Shown one piece after another: positions 1 to 11,600 of a DNA stretch of 64,000 nucleotides (position 1 is the first letter of the stretch; each line of letters begins with the position of its first letter). The notes beneath the pieces are model-generated. The model saw only the letters and a list, made by a program, of their open reading frames with translations. It searched no databases and had not been told where the DNA came from. Made by a program: the position numbers and the translations under genes. Source of the DNA: Strigops habroptila (Eukaryota > Chordata > Aves > Psittaciformes > Psittacidae); the NCBI RefSeq assembly GCF_004027225.2, contig NC_044278.2:100742743-100806742 (forward strand), read 5' to 3'.

Positions 1-379
1 TGTAGACTCAGTGGCTGGAAATAGCATGTCTGGTAGATGCTGACCTCACTCTCCAGAAGCTCCAGCCTGCATGGCCAACCTGCAGCTCTTGAACCATCAG
101 TGGCTTCCAGAGAGTTCAAGTGCCAGGATGCCATTGCTGTGGGGGACAGGGACTGGGGCAAGGCTGAGGCAAGTTTTGCTGGGAGACCCAAACCCTTTGG
201 TTGGAAGGAAATGAACTAGCAGGGCCTCAGAGCAGCACCTTGATAGCAGTTGTTATCTTCCTCTTTCTGGCTCCTGGTACATATGATACATCTCCTAGAT
301 AAAATCTCTGGGGATCTGAAAGATTGGCTATTCCCGAGCTTGGCAGCCATGCATCTAAAACTTCTGTGTCCTTCTTCAG
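1..379 (+). other. N4BP2L1 intron (partial)
   Basis: This sequence ends in a polypyrimidine tract and CAG acceptor just before the first recognisable N4BP2L1 exon. I see no coding exon, RNA gene or clear repeat in it. Confidence 0.6.
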
Positions 380-456
380 GCACGTGAAAACGGATATGAA
401 GTTATATTCCAAGAACCAGATACACCCTGGAAGTTCAATGTTCAAGAACTGACAAG
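380..456 (+). CDS. N4BP2L1: N4BP2L1 penultimate coding exon (partial gene)
   Basis: This 77-nt exon encodes a stretch beginning [15 protein letters not shown] and ending FNVQELT plus two bases of an Arg codon. It closely matches the human N4BP2-like 1 segment NYEVIFREPDT...FNVQELARR. It is flanked by a CAG acceptor and a GTACAT donor. N4BP2L1 belongs to the P-loop kinase-like family related to the polynucleotide kinase part of N4BP2. The Walker A exon lies upstream, outside the window. The gene runs toward BRCA2, the convergent order known in mammals. The cellular substrate is not established. Confidence 0.88.
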
Positions 457-2428
457 GTACATCTTTTTGATATAGCAGACAGCTTCTCATTTTATTTATG
501 TGGTCTGAGAAATGTCAGCCCTCTTCCTCTTCATATACGCTAAAAAGTAATCTAGCAAATGACAACAGAAGGATTGTTCTGGAAAATGTCTGTTACTCAG
601 TACTAGGTCTGTAGTGAATTCAGCCCTGAAAAAGCCTGTCTGTGAAGTGAGCCAGACAGTAGAAAAAGCACCCCCCTGAAGTGTGTATTTATACTGCAAG
701 CTTCTTGGGGCAGGAACCCTAATTTTCATTCTGTATTTTGAGCAGCACTCGCTCTCTTTTGGCACAAAAGGATGTCTAAGCACTACAGACAATACTCAGA
801 CTTGTGTTCTTAAAAAAATGTAACCATAACAAATATGGTCTTGCTGTAGCATGGTGGGATAGTGCTTAAGTGTGGGCAATAAATGGAGCTCTAGGGGATC
901 TTTCTAAAGATCTTAACATGCACACACAGAGAAGGGATACAATGAATTTATCAATGCTGCGTGATGTGGTATGATACAGAGGGAGCCAAATACGGCTCTA
1001 AGTGTGTTAGTCCTGCTATAGTGGCTGCAGGGTTAATGGTTGCATCACTGAAAAAAAAATCCATGCAGGCTAATTTCCTAGCCTTTAACCAACCTGATGT
1101 AAAGTATGTTAGAGTGAATAGTGCACTCCTATCTACTGGATACAGAAGCTAATACATGTTAACTTACTTATTACTGCAAGAAAACAGGGCATGGGTACTT
1201 CATTTCAACTGATTTACTTGGTTTGTACTAGCTAGGAACTCCAGTCAAAAACTAGTTCTGCTCCTTTTTGTGTGTGATAAATGGCAGAGGGTAGTGGCCC
1301 TGCACAGTGCTTGTGGCTCCAGGGTGAGGCAGGACATGGCAGGTGGCAGCCAATGGCTTGTGGCTGAAGGCAGGTGAGGGCACTTAACAGCCTTAGCATT
1401 CAACTGCAAGTGTCGGCTCTTGCTTCAGCGGCACCAGCTGGGAGCATTTGGAGGGCATTGCTGCAGAGGCAGATTTTATTAGTAATCACTAATTATAGGC
1501 TGAGCTACTTGGTAGCTTGGTTTTTTGTTTTATTAATCATACAAAGCAAGTTGTTTTTTTACAGCAGCGCCATGATGCTAATCCAGATATTCTCAGTCTG
1601 GAGCAGCTCTGGTGAATGATTCAGGGACAGCTGATTATTGCTTTCGCTGTGGTCCCACACTGAGTCCTCACCAGCAGTGCAGTTTGTGCTGGTTACTGGG
1701 TGCAGGCTGCAAGGCCTTAATTACAAATTGTGCCTTTCAGAGCTAACTGGCAATACCAAAGATATTCAGAGTTTGCAAACTCACAGACAAGCAGAAATTC
1801 CTAGTGGTCTTTGGAAAAAACAGTTCTTACTAATGTGTTGAAAGATTGCAGCTGTTTCTGGGCTATCCAGAAAGCCCTGCATGTTTGAGCTCCCCTCCCT
1901 CTCAAACATGTCATTTACACTGGAGCCTGAGCCACATCAGGTATGATTTTAACCCTCTTGTGCTCAGACAAAGCAACAACATTATTGTGACCCCTATACA
2001 CGGTGATTTTAAGTCAGTGCCTGGGGTATCTACAGCCCTTCCCTGCATTTCTCCAGATGTACAAAAGCTCACCCTGAGGCTATCAAGCCATTAGCACTAA
2101 ACCCCAGCAAAACTATATACACACTATATATAATATACACACTATATAGTATAGAGGTCTTCTACATGGCACTCTCATTTCAAAGCATTTGTCTAACTTA
2201 TGTCCTGGCTACCCACAAAAATACTTGTGGTACCTTTTTCAGCTGTCACATAATATTTTCAAGAAGTGTGTGGAAGCATACAACAGTTTGACAAAAAAGG
2301 GCTAGAAATAGGTCAGCGGGTATGTGAACCATTATCCTGAATGTGTCAGGAACTGTAGCAAGCTTCAGATAACCTCTAACACATGGGCAGCTAAATACTT
2401 GTATCTTCTGTTAATGTTGACTTTACAG
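457..2428 (+). other. N4BP2L1 last intron
   Basis: The intron runs from a GTACAT donor to a TTTACAG acceptor. It contains a short AT-rich run of TATA/ACAC units near 2110-2152 and no convincing exon. An AATAAA-like site near 875 could support a shorter transcript but has no other support. Confidence 0.6.
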
Positions 2429-2651
2429 AAGAAATACTCATCATGTCCCTCGACAAAAGATACAACAGATGAAGGAACAATACGAGCACAATGTTACCTT
2501 CCACAGTGTTCTTCAGTCCGAAAAACCACGTCGAGATGAGAGAAGGTCCCATGGACCAAACGCAGCTTATGGCATGGGTGCCCATTCCTGCCCCCCTCCA
2601 GCCTTCTCAAACAGGAGGCCTCGTGGCGCATACAAGCAATATGCCATTTAA
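2429..2651 (+). CDS. N4BP2L1: N4BP2L1 terminal coding exon
   Basis: The exon follows a TTTACAG acceptor. Joined to the preceding exon it reads [18 protein letters not shown], then [11 protein letters not shown], matching human N4BP2L1 ([29 protein letters not shown] region). The junction completes an Arg codon (AG + A). The tail, including [13 protein letters not shown] before the TAA, is less conserved and slightly shorter than the human tail. The exon resembles the end of the P-loop kinase domain plus a flexible tail. The assignment rests on direct reading of the exon, its in-frame splice junction and synteny with BRCA2. Confidence 0.9.
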
Positions 2652-4110
2652 GTGAAGAGGTGGATTCCCCGGTGGGTTTTAATTATCAGGGTATAAAAGT
2701 CTCTAGTTGTACATCTTTTTTCTAAACTGTTTTTTATTCTTGTATTTTTCTACTGTATTTCTAAATTACTTTTATTTCTTGGAAATATTTTAATGCCTCT
2801 GGATTATGATCTCACAGCTCTGCATGACCAATCTAAGAGCACTATCCCCAGTACAAACTGTACTCCCTTTCATCCCACTTCCTTCACAAAAATCCATTCA
2901 AGCTTACAGTGACATTTAGTGGCTGTGCCACATGGTTTTTGTTTGGTTTTGGTTTTCTGCATCACTCTCTGTCCCTAATAGATAACAATATTCCTAAGTT
3001 AATTCCTTCTTTCTTACAGGCCATGTGGCCAATTCCTTCTCCACACAGTTGTCATTTCTTGCCATTTTAATACTTTTTAATATTGCCATTTTAATACTGT
3101 CTGGCTGTATAACCTTTTGTATCTATATCTTCCCACTCCACCTTGCCTAGAGCATTACTGCAATTTTAAAGAGATGCAAAGTGAATGGTGGAAAAGGCAG
3201 CTCTACCAGATTTTAGTGAGATTTGATGCTGTTCCCTATTCTCGTCTCTGCTGTCCGGATACTGCTGGTATTTCTTACCTTAGCTCTAGTACAGCCAAAC
3301 AGCTTCACCATCCTGGAGGTGAAACTTTAACACACCAAACAGAGCCCTTTATCTTGCCATAGGATTCACCGGGTCCTGAGATGAGTCCATATACAGATGC
3401 TTCTAAAAGGAAACATTAGTATTAGGCTAGTGCCTGTTAGCTTCTAAGAAGGAACAGAGCTACAGGAGCAGATCCGAGTAGTTGAAGCACAAGTCTACCA
3501 AATACCCAAACTAACTCAGAAGTACAAAATAATTACTTAAGAAAGAGGAAAAAAAAGTTCTTCAAAGGGAAGAAATCAATGATTTGTTCTGCTGAGTGCT
3601 GAGAAGCCACGGTCTGATGGATGAGTGAGAAGTTATTCTGCCGGGATTTTATCCATAGTTAAATTCTGCTGATTATGCCTGCATCAAGAAGCCTCACAAA
3701 GCATTTTTGAAATGCAGCATTTGGGATGGGAATTATTTTTTGAAGTGGGTGTGGATTATTAGGCAGTGCTTATAGAACAGGGCAGCAGTGAGTTTTTTTG
3801 CAGTGGGAAATGAAGACAGCTCACATTGCTTGTTAAGAAATACAGGTAGAGATGCTATTCATCTAGCAACTTAGCAGACGAGAGTATGAGGTGTAAAGAA
3901 ATCTGCTGTTTCTAGGCAAAAGCCAAGCTCTCTTCAGGACAGAGTAGATGTATGACAAGAATTGCATTTTCTACTCAAGCTGCATTTAAAGAAGTAATAT
4001 CATCACTGTAAATAATTGTGACTTAGGGTCTAGGGAACCTGGCTCTGCAATGTTGCACAGAGGTTTGCAGAACTATCAGCAAGCTTGTGTCAGTTCTCCA
4101 GTCCTGCTAC

Positions 4111-4154
4111 AAGTGCCAAGCTTGGCAACAGGAGCTGCTCCCAGCTTGGCACTT
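4111..4154. repeat. Imperfect inverted repeat between N4BP2L1 and BRCA2
   Basis: AAGTGCCAAGCTTGG (4111-4125) pairs with CCAGCTTGGCACTT (4141-4154), with one bulge and a 15-nt loop. Confidence 0.8.
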
Positions 4155-4655
4155 GAGCCAAGTGAGTGGCACAGGACTCCTGAGAGGTAGTCGAGTGGGA
4201 GCTGGTGGTCCTGGATCTGAAACATCCTCCCTCCTTTAACTTGTGCGTGGTGGGAAGCACAGGCAAAGGGCAGCCTGACAACAAACTAAAACGTGGACTT
4301 GGCAGCCAGTCTAGCAGGACTGTTTCCCTCTCCAGTGGAGAAACTCCAGTTTTGAGAAGTTTAACTTAATGAGAACAAAGTCATGAATTCAAGTACTCAC
4401 TCACTCCCAGCAGAAGTGATGAAATCAAACATCTGACTACTATGGCCTCAAGTGCTTCTTTAAGGAGTAGCTCAGAAATGCTGACCAAGGATCTATCATT
4501 ATTAACTTTGTATGGCATTTTGCTATGAATCAAATAATTATACCTGTTTTCTAAACCTATTTTAGCACTATATGGAAAGTTTGAAGCGAAAAGTACAAGA
4601 ACTGTGCCACAATTGCAGAGCAGTATTTCAGAATTAAAGTATAATGTTTGGTAAC

Positions 4656-4661
4656 AATAAA
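4656..4661 (+). terminator. Candidate polyadenylation signal for N4BP2L1
   Basis: A canonical AATAAA lies downstream of the N4BP2L1 stop and before the BRCA2 3' end. A second + strand AATAAA at 4969-4974 falls inside the BRCA2 3' UTR. Which one is used cannot be told from sequence. Confidence 0.4.
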
Positions 4662-4928
4662 CCTAAGAGAATTGTTTTGCCCTGTGCCACTTCTGACAGC
4701 CAAAGAACTATTGTAACAAAACTGATCGCTTTAGACTGAAACAAAGATCCTGCTGTAATTTAAGAATACATCAGAATCAAAGCAATGGCTTCGAAAATGT
4801 CATGAGACCTTCAGCCACACTGATGCTATTGTACAATACATGTTTATGTGAGAAATGTATAATTACTCAACTCCAAATTGTTTTGCAGATGAAATGTCAT
4901 TTCATGAGTCTTGTTTTTGTAATACAGC

Positions 4929-4934
4929 TTTATT
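4929..4934 (-). terminator. BRCA2 polyadenylation signal
   Basis: TTTATT on the + strand is AATAAA on the BRCA2 strand, about 90 nt beyond the BRCA2 stop codon. It implies cleavage near 4905-4915 and a short 3' UTR of about 110 nt. No other good signal lies closer to the stop. Confidence 0.6.
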
Positions 4935-5023
4935 AAGTACTATCAGGATTTAATGTACAAAGTGTAAAAATAAATTGAATTTGAAATATATACAATACTG
5001 TACATGTGCATTTAGTAGCATTT

Positions 5024-5650
5024 TCAGGGGTTTTGTCTTTGTGGCATTCTATGGGCTGGTAACAAGTCGTCAGGTTCTTCTGTGTCCCTCTGAAGAGCCT
5101 CAGCTACTTCAGAACTGCCTTTTGTTGAGTTATTTGCTTGCCTAGTAGACCTGGAACTATTTTTGGGTGAAAGATTGTCAGATAAATTAGTAGCTATTGT
5201 ATTGCTGTTTTCATTTGCATACTCAATCTTCTTTTCTTCTGGTAAATTATTCATGAGTGCTTGTGTATTAATCAATGCAAGTTCTTCATCAGCAACCAGG
5301 TCGTTCTCAGGAAGATGGACAGTTTCTCTCAACTTTCTACAGGGGGTGACATGACCAATATTCTGATTTGTTTCTTTTGATGAATTGCTACGCTGTAAAC
5401 CCAAACTTCGTGGTGGCTGAAATGCTTTTTTTAAAGATGGAGAAATTACTGAATACATTGGTGTCAGTGGTGGAGGGGCAGGTATGCAACTGAGGAAGTC
5501 CATGGCTTTTCTCTTCTTGCTGATTTTGGGATGGTCATCATTAATTGTAGCAGGTGAAGGTGTTTTTGCTGACCCTCGTGTGACAAGTTTCATATTCGGT
5601 GTGCTAGTTGACAGAGGGCTTGGATGCTTTATTTCAGTTTTAGAAGAGAT
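5024..5650 (-). CDS. BRCA2: BRCA2 exon 27 (terminal coding exon)
   Basis: The exon has 627 coding nt, residues about 3191-3398, after a TTAACTAG acceptor. It holds the C-terminal RAD51-filament binding region: KKAFQPPRS, then HVTPCRK and [12 protein letters not shown], all recognisable from human. In an ungapped alignment from PPRS, the human Ser3291-Pro CDK site corresponds to Ile3288-Gly here, while the nearby Thr-Pro is kept. A basic KKRKAMDF segment near the exon start matches the human KKRRALDF nuclear localisation region. The last roughly 90 residues are divergent and Asn/Ser rich. Confidence 0.95.
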   Translation of the reverse strand: MSSKTEIKHPSPLSTSTPNMKLVTRGSAKTPSPATINDDHPKISKKRKAMDFLSCIPAPPPLTPMYSVISPSLKKAFQPPRSLGLQRSNSSKETNQNIGHVTPCRKLRETVHLPENDLVADEELALINTQALMNNLPEEKKIEYANENSNTIATNLSDNLSPKNSSRSTRQANNSTKGSSEVAEALQRDTEEPDDLLPAHRMPQRQNP

Positions 5651-8600
5651 CTAGTTAAAAAAAAATATGTTTTATGTTGATTAGAATGTCCTATTTCATT
5701 AGCTTCCTCAATTACTTCCATAAAACAGCATTTTTGTGCCAGGTTTTTCTCCCTATATCACCATTCATGTCAAACTTAAGTTTAGTTTGATACCTTCTGA
5801 TGGTGCCTAATATTATTCTTTCAAGTACTGATGCTTGATAGGTCACTGTTGACATGTACGTTAAGACAGCTCACTTACATTCTGTTTCTGAGATCTAAGC
5901 TAAATGTATGGGAATTTTTCTCTGCCAGGTGGTAGGAAATCAAAGCACTCATAAAAAAGGAGTTAAGTGTTCTACTGCATTGGATATATCCTCAACAGCT
6001 TGTTAAGTAGGGAAAAATGAGGAAAAAAGTTTGAAGAAAGAAAGGGATAGAATATAGACCAAAAAACTTGAGATAACAATACACGATAGATGCTGCGCAA
6101 TAAATCGTTCAGACACATGCTTAACTTGAGAATACCTTTAACATCTCATTTGTTTTAATTCTGTTAATATATTTAATAAACAGATCTAAACTAAACCTTC
6201 AGAACTAGGTATTAGCACTCCCTCTGAATTGGAGAAGAATGCCTTATAAGCTTAAATTTAGTCCCTAGGAATTGATACCACACCGGGGTGTTTCCACCTC
6301 CCTCACAACTAGGGGCAAGAAAGATTTTTGTTCTGACTGCACTCAGTACATCATGAACAACTTGTCACCAGCAGCCTTCATGGGAAACTTGAGTACTATT
6401 TAACCCAATCTTTGTCAAGACTGATATAAAATGTAAATATTTACTAGGTGATACCTCTCCCCTTTTAAATCCTGGAAGTAGTGACCAGTATCTAGGAAAA
6501 GATGACCAGGAGGTAAATTCTCTAAACAAGGACAGGAACTGCAGAACACCATGAAAGAAAAATCTACAGATCAAGATTTTTCCCTGTCAGAATCTTCACA
6601 GTGGGACCAAGGAAGTGATAAACCATCTATAGGGAAAGGATGATTCATTTTACTCATATAAAATTCAGAATGTTTAAAGTATTCTGTGAAAACGCAGGCC
6701 ACAAGGGGAGGTTTCCATGTACCATTTGGAGGAAGAATAATCTCACAATTCCTTTTGGGGCATAATCTTAAACCCACACACAGCTAAAGCTTGTAATCAT
6801 CTTGCACTGCGCTGAAGAGAATGTGTAGAGCAGACTGAGAAGTGAGACCATTCCCCACAGCTATCACTGTAAAACTTACTTATATCGTTACTGTATGTAC
6901 TGTCCATATAAACACAGTATTAGTTACCAGAAGCTTACCAAACTTTTATCCTCTGCATAAAGAGCTGAGTTGCAGGAAGGAGAGGGGCATTCCAAGCCAC
7001 ATCTTTTAGTTAAACTGGGTGTAAGCAAGAGATTTCTTCGTAGCAGATTCATTAATTTACTTTCTGCATCAGAGCAAAAGGAGGCCACATTCTATAAAGG
7101 AGAACAGTTTACAATGCAGAATAGTTGTTTTTCAAACTGTGTAACTACTGTATGCTCACAGGGTACTGAGGACTTTGTTTTCTCATCATAATCCCACTAG
7201 AAGTTTATATCAAACCAACAACTTTTAAGACTGCTACACTTTCTGTGGAGGGTAATATCATACCCTCCATTTATTGTTAACAAGAAAAAAATCCTTTTGC
7301 ATTTAAACTTCTTTTTCAAGAAGAAGTGGGAATACATGACCAGGACATGCTATTTAGCACAGCTAGAAAACTGAAATAATAAATTAAATCAACAATTCAA
7401 TACTGAATATATTCACTGAGCAAGACAGTAAATTCCAACTTCTAAAAGGCTAGAGCCAAACTATCGATGACAGATTCCCTATTGACAGGTACAATATTTT
7501 TTGCTAGCCAGAGAAGATTCTATGGCACATGCTAAAGACAGTGTAGGTTGAGCTGAATTAAAAATCCAACCAACAAATGAAAACAAAATCAAAAGACATT
7601 CAATAGGTGATATGTAGAGTCAGGAATATGCAGGCAAAGTGCATTAACACCCTACTCTGTCTCCGAGAATCAAATTCCCCGTCTCAAAATCAACATTATG
7701 TGCCTTACTTGGTTTAAAGATTTATTAGTACTAATAGACTTTTGGTGAAGAATGTAACACAGCAGTAGTTAAAAGTAAAATTAAACTAAAAATACAAAGA
7801 TTTACCTCTATCGTACTTCTCAGTCCATTAACTTTCTCTAGAAGATAGCTTTCCTTTGGACTGCTTGAGAATACAGAAAGATCTCCAGCCAACAGCACAG
7901 GAATTTCTGATCTGAATTCCGACTGCCACTGAAGGTTGCTTGCAGAAATGACCGCGCAGCAGACAACTATATCTTCAATAGCAAAGTGTCTGAGATCTGT
8001 CCAGATCTTTACTGCCACTAAATTATAGCTTTCATCAGATAAGTACACCATAGTAGTGAAACCTTAAAGCAAGAAAAAAAGTCTGAATTAAACCTTTAAA
8101 TCTGTAAGTAAAGGCTGATTACTACAATTTGTAACTACAAAAACATCACACACATCTTGAAAGAGAATTGATAAATGTAACATGACAGCCTATTTGCATG
8201 GTAAACAGATGTTTCATGCTTCATTCATATTCTACACTATCTCCTTACTGATTACAGAAAACAACCCAAAGTCTGTGTTCCAGTGTTTAAAAACCAATAC
8301 TCCTATGGTGCTTTTCCTTTTTATTTGGAAGAGTGTAGAAGAGTATTCACCTGTGCCTACCCATGAGCTCCAGTGCCTGCATTCCATGACACCGTACACA
8401 AAAGAGAGAGCTCACCAGCAGGACAATACTTCTGCAGATGCTGAACACAGATGTGAGAACTTACATCCACCATTTGTGGAAAAAAAGAAACAAAAAAACC
8501 TCTCCTGAGCTTAGATCCTCCCTTACTAAATTCTTCCTGAGCTAATACGTGAGGACAGTTTTTCTTTAGGAAAATAGAATTATCTGCCAGCATATCACAG

Positions 8601-11600
8601 TGATGAGCTATATTAGCAAGTTTTCACAGGCCTGAGATGCAGGTACAACACCAAGATCATTTTGACTTTTGAAATAAAAAATTTACTACTTATTCAATGG
8701 GGTGACATCAATGTGGTCCAAAACATACCTGTTCTGCTAACAGAAACGACAACTCCAACTAAATCAACCTCAGCACATGGTGGCTGAAAAGAAGGATCTG
8801 ACAAACTGGTGAAGTTTAGAGCCTGCCTTGGAAAGAAAATCTGTGCCAGCATCTCCTGTGATACCTGAAGAAACACAACATTTTAAAGTATTTACACAAT
8901 ACACTTTATAAGACTCTGATACATTTTAATGATACATCTTTATGCACTTAAACCACTTACTGGTAGTTGTAGATACTGAGTTTTCTTTGTTGCTGTTAAC
9001 TGTATATTAGTCAAGTCTGATCTTGCTTTGGACTGTGATGTTGACAGCTGGTAGATTCTGTACCGACTGCCTTCCTTCAACAACGAACAAACATCTAGCA
9101 GTGGACGCCAGATACTCAGTATCACCCCTGACAATACCAGATTAAGATGTATCAGCTATGCAATACTGATTTGAAGGCTTTTAATCAAAATAAATCCACA
9201 ACATTCCCTCCCACCTAAAAGCCCTAAACCAAAACCCAAATAAAACTGTTGTGTGTTGTATTAACACACAAGCTAGAATACTGTTGGTAAACTCTTCAAA
9301 TCCACCTATGTTGGCCAGTTACCATGTTTAGATAAAACTTATTTATAATTTTCCAAGCACTAACCTTTATGGTTTTCTTGCTTTCTGTAGTCTACCACAC
9401 ATAATTTCCATACAGTAGACACATCTCTTCTGGAACAACCATTTTCTTCCTGTGCTGCTGACTCTAAAGCCTTCTTGAATTCTTCCTGTATCTGAGTTTG
9501 CTTTCTATCACTCATTAACTGCCTGTAAGCATTCAAAGCTTTTAGTTGGTCTTCACTGAGATATCCCTATAACCAAGAGAAAAATGTATTTGGTATCTTT
9601 TGTTAATTAAAAAATCATGTCAAGATTTTTAGATAGCCTCTAAGTGTTCGTCTGTTACAAGCAATTTACTGTTCAATGGATACACTACTAGGACTTGACA
9701 TAAGGTATGTTAACAGAACAGGAGTCACCAGTCTTGAATGGTACTCAGCTGGTGCTCTGTTGTTGAAGTATTACATAACACACGGTTTGTATGTGACAGA
9801 CAGTGAGAAGCCTGCTTAAGAGCACGTAACTAAAGTGAATATTTAATATAACTGGCATGCTTTTCTGTTTCATAAGAAAGAAGAAATAATAGAAAAACAG
9901 TCTGTCAGAAGAAAAGAAGAGCTGCACCTCTCAGTAGGCTGCTATCTTTGAGCTAATACAGTGACCTGCACTAAAATGCATCAGGAGTGTTACCTTTCTG
10001 ACCAAGCCTTCAAGATCCAGATGCCTTTACATGTAGCACCACAGATATGCTTAACATTGTATCAGATAAAGTCACAGATCATACGGCTTTATGACAGTCA
10101 AGGATCCTGACTTGTAAAAGACAAGGTATGTATTTAATTTTTAACAAGTGGCAGGGACTAATCACCTGCACCTTCATTAATAAAGGCATAAGCACTTAGA
10201 AGTTGTGATTGAAGTGGAACAGGGAATGAGGAGAACAATGACAATACAATCAAACACTTCAGTGAGCAGCATGCAAGAATATGCATGTGAAAGTCCAGAC
10301 TTAGGAGATGCATTTAATTTTCATATATAGAAGACAAAGAAATACAAGTAACTTTAACTTTTAATTGTGCTATATCCTGGATTTTTATGTCAAGAGAAAA
10401 TAGCATTCTGTTCTGTAATCCAAGATATTATTAATCTATTTCAATTCATTTTTTTTTAATCTCATGTTATTTAGCACTAGACATGCTATAGAAAATCTCA
10501 AAAGGCAGCAAAAATAAATAGTAATTTCATGGTTGATTTTAGCAGGAGGTACTAAATTGTAAATTATGCCACAAGCACTTCCAAATTAGCCCAGTAGAAT
10601 CTACAGTTACCTCCATACAATCAGGATCAGACGCATTCTGAATTGCTTCATAAAGTTCTGCACCATCTTGCAAATTACGGATTTGCTGTCTTGTGACTAC
10701 GCGTGATCTCGGTGTTCTGCTAGTTCTCTCTGTTGAAAAAGCACCATTATGTTGAGTGCAACCAATACACTTTAAAAGTGAAAGAAGAAATAATTATGTA
10801 AGAAGCATGGCAGTACTTAGGTCTTGCCAAAATAAAAATACAAACCACTTCTATATAGGAACTGATATATGTGTGTATATACATTAGGAAAATGCAAGCA
10901 GAAGAATAAAAAAATCTAATTCATTTGAATACAACATAGATCAGAATATTTACACAAACTTTGGGGAAGCCAGTATCAGTGTCTGCACTTAGGAGAGGGT
11001 GGTAGACTTGATGGGCTGCCTGCCATGAAACTTAATCAATAGTAGACCGTATTTTCTGTATGTCTGTCACTTCCCATTCCTCTTATACAGCAGAAAAGCC
11101 TCAAAGACACCAAGATCTAGGATTGTTACTTATGAGGGACTCCAGGTGCTGAGAAAGCAGTTAGAGAACTTGGTGTTACAGATCACCATGAGAAAGATTT
11201 ATGGCAAGGGAGAGGCTATCTGGGTTGTAGATGTGACCATGTGAAATTTGCACTGCACAGGCTACTGTTAGTGACGGAATCCTATCTGTTCCTGGGAAAA
11301 AAAACAACAATAATACAAACCAACAACAACAAAAAAAGGAGCACCCCACCCACAGAACTCCACTGAACCAAAACCAACAAACACTCCTCCCAAAAACACA
11401 GACCAGAGTATCAAGGCAGTTGGAATCCATAATCAGTGTGGCAAGAATCTTAATACCCTTCCTTCCTCATTCCAGTTTAGCCGAGTCAAACCTAAGCGGA
11501 AGCAAACACTTTCTGTTGCAGCAGTGAGCTTCATGAAGCTGCAGCAATCAGCAGCCAGTTGCAGGACTTACAGCAGCCTTCTGGCAACACTCTTCAACTT

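Larger units (their letters stand above)
2652..4680 (+). other. N4BP2L1 3' UTR / intergenic region
   Basis: This is AT-rich non-coding sequence after the N4BP2L1 stop. The best polyadenylation signals on this strand are ATTAAA at 4633-4638 and AATAAA at 4656-4661, so the UTR may run about 2 kb. An imperfect inverted repeat lies at 4111-4154. No open frame here has a recognisable protein. Confidence 0.45.
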
